Positions 60,318 to 64,000 of a stretch of DNA of 64,000 nt are shown here, piece by piece. Origin of the DNA: Strongylocentrotus droebachiensis (lineage: Eukaryota; Echinodermata; Echinoidea; Camarodonta; Strongylocentrotidae); the NCBI GenBank assembly GCA_035222895.1, contig JAVYIG010000404.1, positions 62,001 through 126,000 on the forward strand, given 5' to 3'. A program made the translations under genes and the position numbers. Under the pieces are notes generated by a model. That model made no database searches, was not told where the DNA came from, and was given only the letters and a program-made list of their open reading frames with translations. How positions within the stretch are numbered: the stretch's first letter is position 1; each line of letters opens with the position of its first letter.

Positions 60318-63300
60318 CTGCAAGAGAAAAATAAACAAGAAATTGGTAAAAAAGCTGTAAAACCATATTGCCCTCAAAACATGTGTAAAGGTAAACTTTC
60401 CTCCTTATATACATGTAAATGTATGCCACCCATGCTGGATCACATTCATTGAATTCAATGTTTAAAATGCCAAGCAAGCAATTATTTATTAAAAACAGAA
60501 ATTTTACATTTTGTTTATCAAGTTAAAAGATAACATATACACCTGTAACAGTTGAGCTAAATATATAACCTCATTTAAATTTGCATTTAAATGCCTACCG
60601 TAATCATTATGATCACTAATTCCTTCCCATGCATGTTTAACCTTTTTATTTCCATCTGAATTGGAGTCAAACTGATCCTTGCTTAAAATGTTACAGCCAT
60701 CAATGCCCAGACAAAGTTACAAAAAGTTAGTAGATATATATATATATATAATTAGATTTAGAGAACAAAATTATTTCATGAAGTTCTTCTCTCTTATGTT
60801 ACTTTCTGTTGATACTGAAATAGAACATCAAATGTGGTGAGGGGGATGGGGGGGGGGGGAGGGGAGGGGTAACAATATTCACTGTAACAGAATTGAAAAC
60901 AGTCAGAAAAATGGCATGCTTTAGAACAGCAAACCAAATTACAAGTGAGGACATCAATTAATATTGGGTAAATTAAAAATAATTTTGAATAGAATTAATC
61001 AAATGCAATGTTACTGGATTTAAAGATATTAGATTTATAACGTAACAAACAATAATGTATAAGTAAAATGTGTTTGGGGTGGGGTGGTGTAGCACAAATC
61101 CTATAATAAAGAGACATATTAAGAATTAAAAAAAGCAAATATGAAACTATGAAATAGATATATTTACACAATTTAAATGAACATAGAAAACATAATAAAA
61201 TCATAAATATATATTAAGAGGCAAGGAGAGAAAGGTAATGTACTGTATTTGAATGACATTTACACAGACAGGTTTCAAGTTTTCATGCAAATCTAGATCT
61301 ATACATTTTTCAGCACAATGAAGAAGAAGAAGAAAAAAAATATATTTTCCCCCGCATGTGTCCAAAATAAATTGAATATTTGTACAAGAGAAAAACTCTG
61401 AATTGACAATATTTCATTTTGAAATTTAAACTGGTAGCAAGATCAGTGTTTTATCACATTTGTTTTTTCAAATGTTGTTTGACTAGTACATGTATTGTAC
61501 ATCCCCTGAACTCCCACTACTTAGGCCTCCTCTTCTACTGCACCCCAACATGAATTAAATATGTAATTCTGGAAAAGGACGTGCTGACTTTCCTTCACAA
61601 ACAAATACAATTAATAAATTAACAACATTAATAAATTGACAAAAGACACAAAATACACTGTACGGCCAAGCTAAAGTGGAGTTGTGGGAAGAGAATAATT
61701 ATCCATGAAAATTTGTTTTAATCGGTTATAACATTATCCATGATATATATCTCACAACCTGATATTTCTGCTTCAAAATATATTGTTATTTTCTTTCTTT
61801 TTTAATATAAAGTATGATTACTGTGCAGTCTGATTAATTTGTTTTCTATTCTCCTGAAGTTTATTACTATTTAAAGTTGACCACTACAAAACAGACTTTG
61901 TTTCATTTTATAGTTTTCAATCATATACTGCATGTACCAGAAGTGGGAATAAAGAAAACAAGGTAGTTCCTTTGAAATTTGATTAATCTGAGAAATTATA
62001 ATGATTTCTCCTATCTGGGTCTATAAAATCTCCATATTGAATCAATCTTTTGCCAACTCTTGTTTGCCAAAGGATATTGCAATCACTTCCCAAAACTCCT
62101 CTTCCTTTGGCAGTACGGGCTCAACTAAAAGAACACCCAGACCAAACATGAATAAAGAATAGTGTCCAAATTGATTGCCAAACATCTAGCTTATGTTCAG
62201 ATAGCGTAATACCTTCCAGAGGTTCCACTTTAATTGTAGGGGAGGCAGTATGATTAGTGAGAGAGGGGATGAGAAGAAGAGAAAAATGAAAAAACAATAG
62301 AACGAGGAGAAAATACAGTGGATAAATGCTTCTCAATTCTCATCAGGCTGAAGATCAAAATGCTCTATAAAGTGGGCTTCATTCGTAGATAAAAAATTAA
62401 TAAACACAGAACATTAGCATGACACAACTTTCCAGAATAAAACAGTTCCACCTGAGATAAGACTACCAAGCAATTAACTACACAATCACTGTAAACAAGA
62501 ATGGATTATGATAGCCTGTTATGACAAGAAAGAAATATTAGCTGTAAATATGAACAGCCTTACATGGAAATATAACATTGTCAATGAGACTATTTTGTCC
62601 ACATCTCATAAAGAGTTAGATTTTATCTGCAGACATCAAAACTACTGTACAGCTTTTCATTATGATAAAGAAGATTTTCAAGGACTTATCCACCAAAATG
62701 TACGAATCAATATTGAATTTTATTTAGAGATTGGGTGCTTTGTTTTATCAAGCCTTGGCTGTTAGGGGCATCCAAATGTATTTCTTATTCTTATTTTGAA
62801 TTACATGCTTTCTATATATGATTTTAAATGGTTGAATGGAGTGAGCTGAACTGAATTTTAGGAAGAGATAAAATACAAAATTTCATAGAAATTTGGAAAA
62901 GATTAGCCACCTACAGCACATTAATGGTTAAAGATCAAATTAAGTCTTTGTGGAAGAAAATGAAAGCTCATGAACTTTATCTGAGATGACAGCTACTGAA
63001 CAGTCAAGTAAGGCAAATCCTAAATCTACCACATAGAGACCAAGACAGAAAGTGTGTATTATCCATCAAAAGAAATTCACACCACTGACCGAAACTGTGA
63101 GACATTTAATGTGTATTAAATCCACAAACAGCAATGTGTGTAGAGAACTTTGAAACCTCTGCAAAATGGGGATTAGATATTAGTACAAGCGATACTTTCC
63201 CCGGGCGTTAGTTTTGTAAAATGGAATTATGGGGCAAAAGGGCTTGGGTTACAAATGAGTTATATTTTACTTGCTCTGGGGTTAGAGTTAGGTGTAGTTG

Positions 63301-63636
63301 ACAAATTTCGGACACAAGATTGCATTTGGGAATCTGGTTAGTGTTAGAAATTTACCACAGACAGAGCCTGTGTCAAACGTCCTATGGAAGAATTGCTGGA
63401 CGAATGTGTCTAGCATAGACAAGAGCTATATGATAGCTCCAATTGGAGCTCCTTTCCGCTATTCACACCCATGTTGGTCTGCAATCATTGCGGCAGGACA
63501 AAGATATCTGGCACTTGTATCCTTCGATACGCAAGGAGCATGGCCAACAAGTTCTATACCATATCTTTCTTGCTACCAGGGCCCTGCCTTACAAAGAGAT
63601 GATATTAATCGCAACTTATTACGATTGATATACTAA
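60318..63636. other. Upstream intron of the DOCK-D gene
   Basis: The exon encoding the rest of DHR1 should lie above 64,000. This stretch is AT-rich with a G-rich run at 60,838-60,870. I saw no exon ending in the required phase with a DHR1-like sequence. Confidence 0.65.
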
Positions 63637-63877
63637 TAATAATAATGGTGGCTTCTTATATAGCGCACATGTCCGTCAGGTTGTGACGCTCCTGGCGCTG
63701 CCCCGAATATTACCCTGGCTTTAGTAAGGCAGCCACTGCGGCGCACTAGCATTTCAAGGAATTAATTCCTGCCAGGTACCAATTTACATCACCTGGGATG
63801 AGTGGGGCAAATGTAGATCAATGTCTTGCCAAAGAGCATTAGTGCCGCGGCGGGACTCGAACCGCTGACCTTAATCA
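63637..63877 (-). mobile_element. tRNA-derived SINE, lacking its 5' end
   Basis: On the minus strand: GGTTCGAGTCCCGCC (B box), GGCAAGACATTGATCTACA, CCAGGTGATGTAAATTGGTA and a TATTATTATTA tail. The A-box part is missing. Confidence 0.75.
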
Positions 63878-64000
63878 CAACTATGTAAAAAGAGATAGGA
63901 GATTGCAAACTTGCAATTGATTAGAGGACTTGCGATTGATTTGGATCAATGGCATCTCTTTGTGAGACGCGGCCCAGATCTTCACATTTCTTTTGCAAGG

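Noticed and set aside
62150..62260. Possible last DHR1 exon (KVEPLEG before GTATTA)
   Set aside because: No convincing acceptor, and the peptide does not resemble DHR1.
63298..63636. 112-codon plus-strand open frame
   Set aside because: No homology recognised, no splice signals, and it runs into the tail of a SINE.

Overview
The window is eukaryotic, AT-rich and intron-dominated. It holds the middle part of one large gene on the minus strand: a DOCK-family Rho GTPase exchange factor of subfamily D (zizimin; vertebrate DOCK9/10/11). Twenty-three core exons splice in frame into 915 codons. They run from the end of the DHR1 (C2-like) domain at about 60.3 kb, through the helical-repeat scaffold, to the first part of DHR2 at 1158-1373. 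The true N-terminal exons lie above 64,000 and the rest of DHR2 lies before position 1. Single-copy gene structure, dispersed fold-back elements, tRNA-derived SINEs and sea-urchin-type histone 3' processing motifs suggest a marine deuterostome, most likely an echinoderm such as a sea urchin. That is inference from sequence style, not a database result.

Layout from 5' to 3' of the gene (high to low coordinates): 60,317-50,845 holds 11 closely spaced exons (end of DHR1 and first scaffold half). 50,844-37,755 is a 13-kb intron that begins in a ~550-bp polypurine tract and contains four candidate microexons (24, 48, 30 and 33 nt), all phase 1-1. 37,754-36,774 holds two scaffold exons. 35,831-17,989 holds a cluster of seven further candidate phase 1-1 cassette exons plus one odd phase 0-1 exon, all in the poorly conserved loop of the scaffold. 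16,904-1158 holds ten core exons leading into DHR2. The cassettes could add up to 246 residues without shifting the frame.

The most unusual system seen is this cassette array. Three of the cassettes (24,972; 24,089; 21,526) are homologous to each other and end in an Arg-Leu/Arg-Ser-Trp motif. Five cassettes share a non-consensus GTTTGT donor that no core exon uses. Several encode basophilic phosphosite-like R-x-S motifs. This looks like a splicing-regulated, phosphorylatable insert module in a Cdc42/Rac exchange factor.

The introns carry at least six repeat families: 214-bp perfect fold-back elements (three copies), a short hairpin family (about ten copies, one split by a TTAA-flanked piggyBac-type MITE), a ~150-bp family with poly-C tails (three copies), tRNA-derived SINEs (three or four), a ~200-bp family in which one copy has grown a 27-bp minisatellite, and two copies of an element carrying a histone-type 3' stem-loop with a CAAGAAAGA downstream element. 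No independent protein gene, tRNA gene, rRNA or CRISPR was seen. Long open frames in simple repeats are artefacts.
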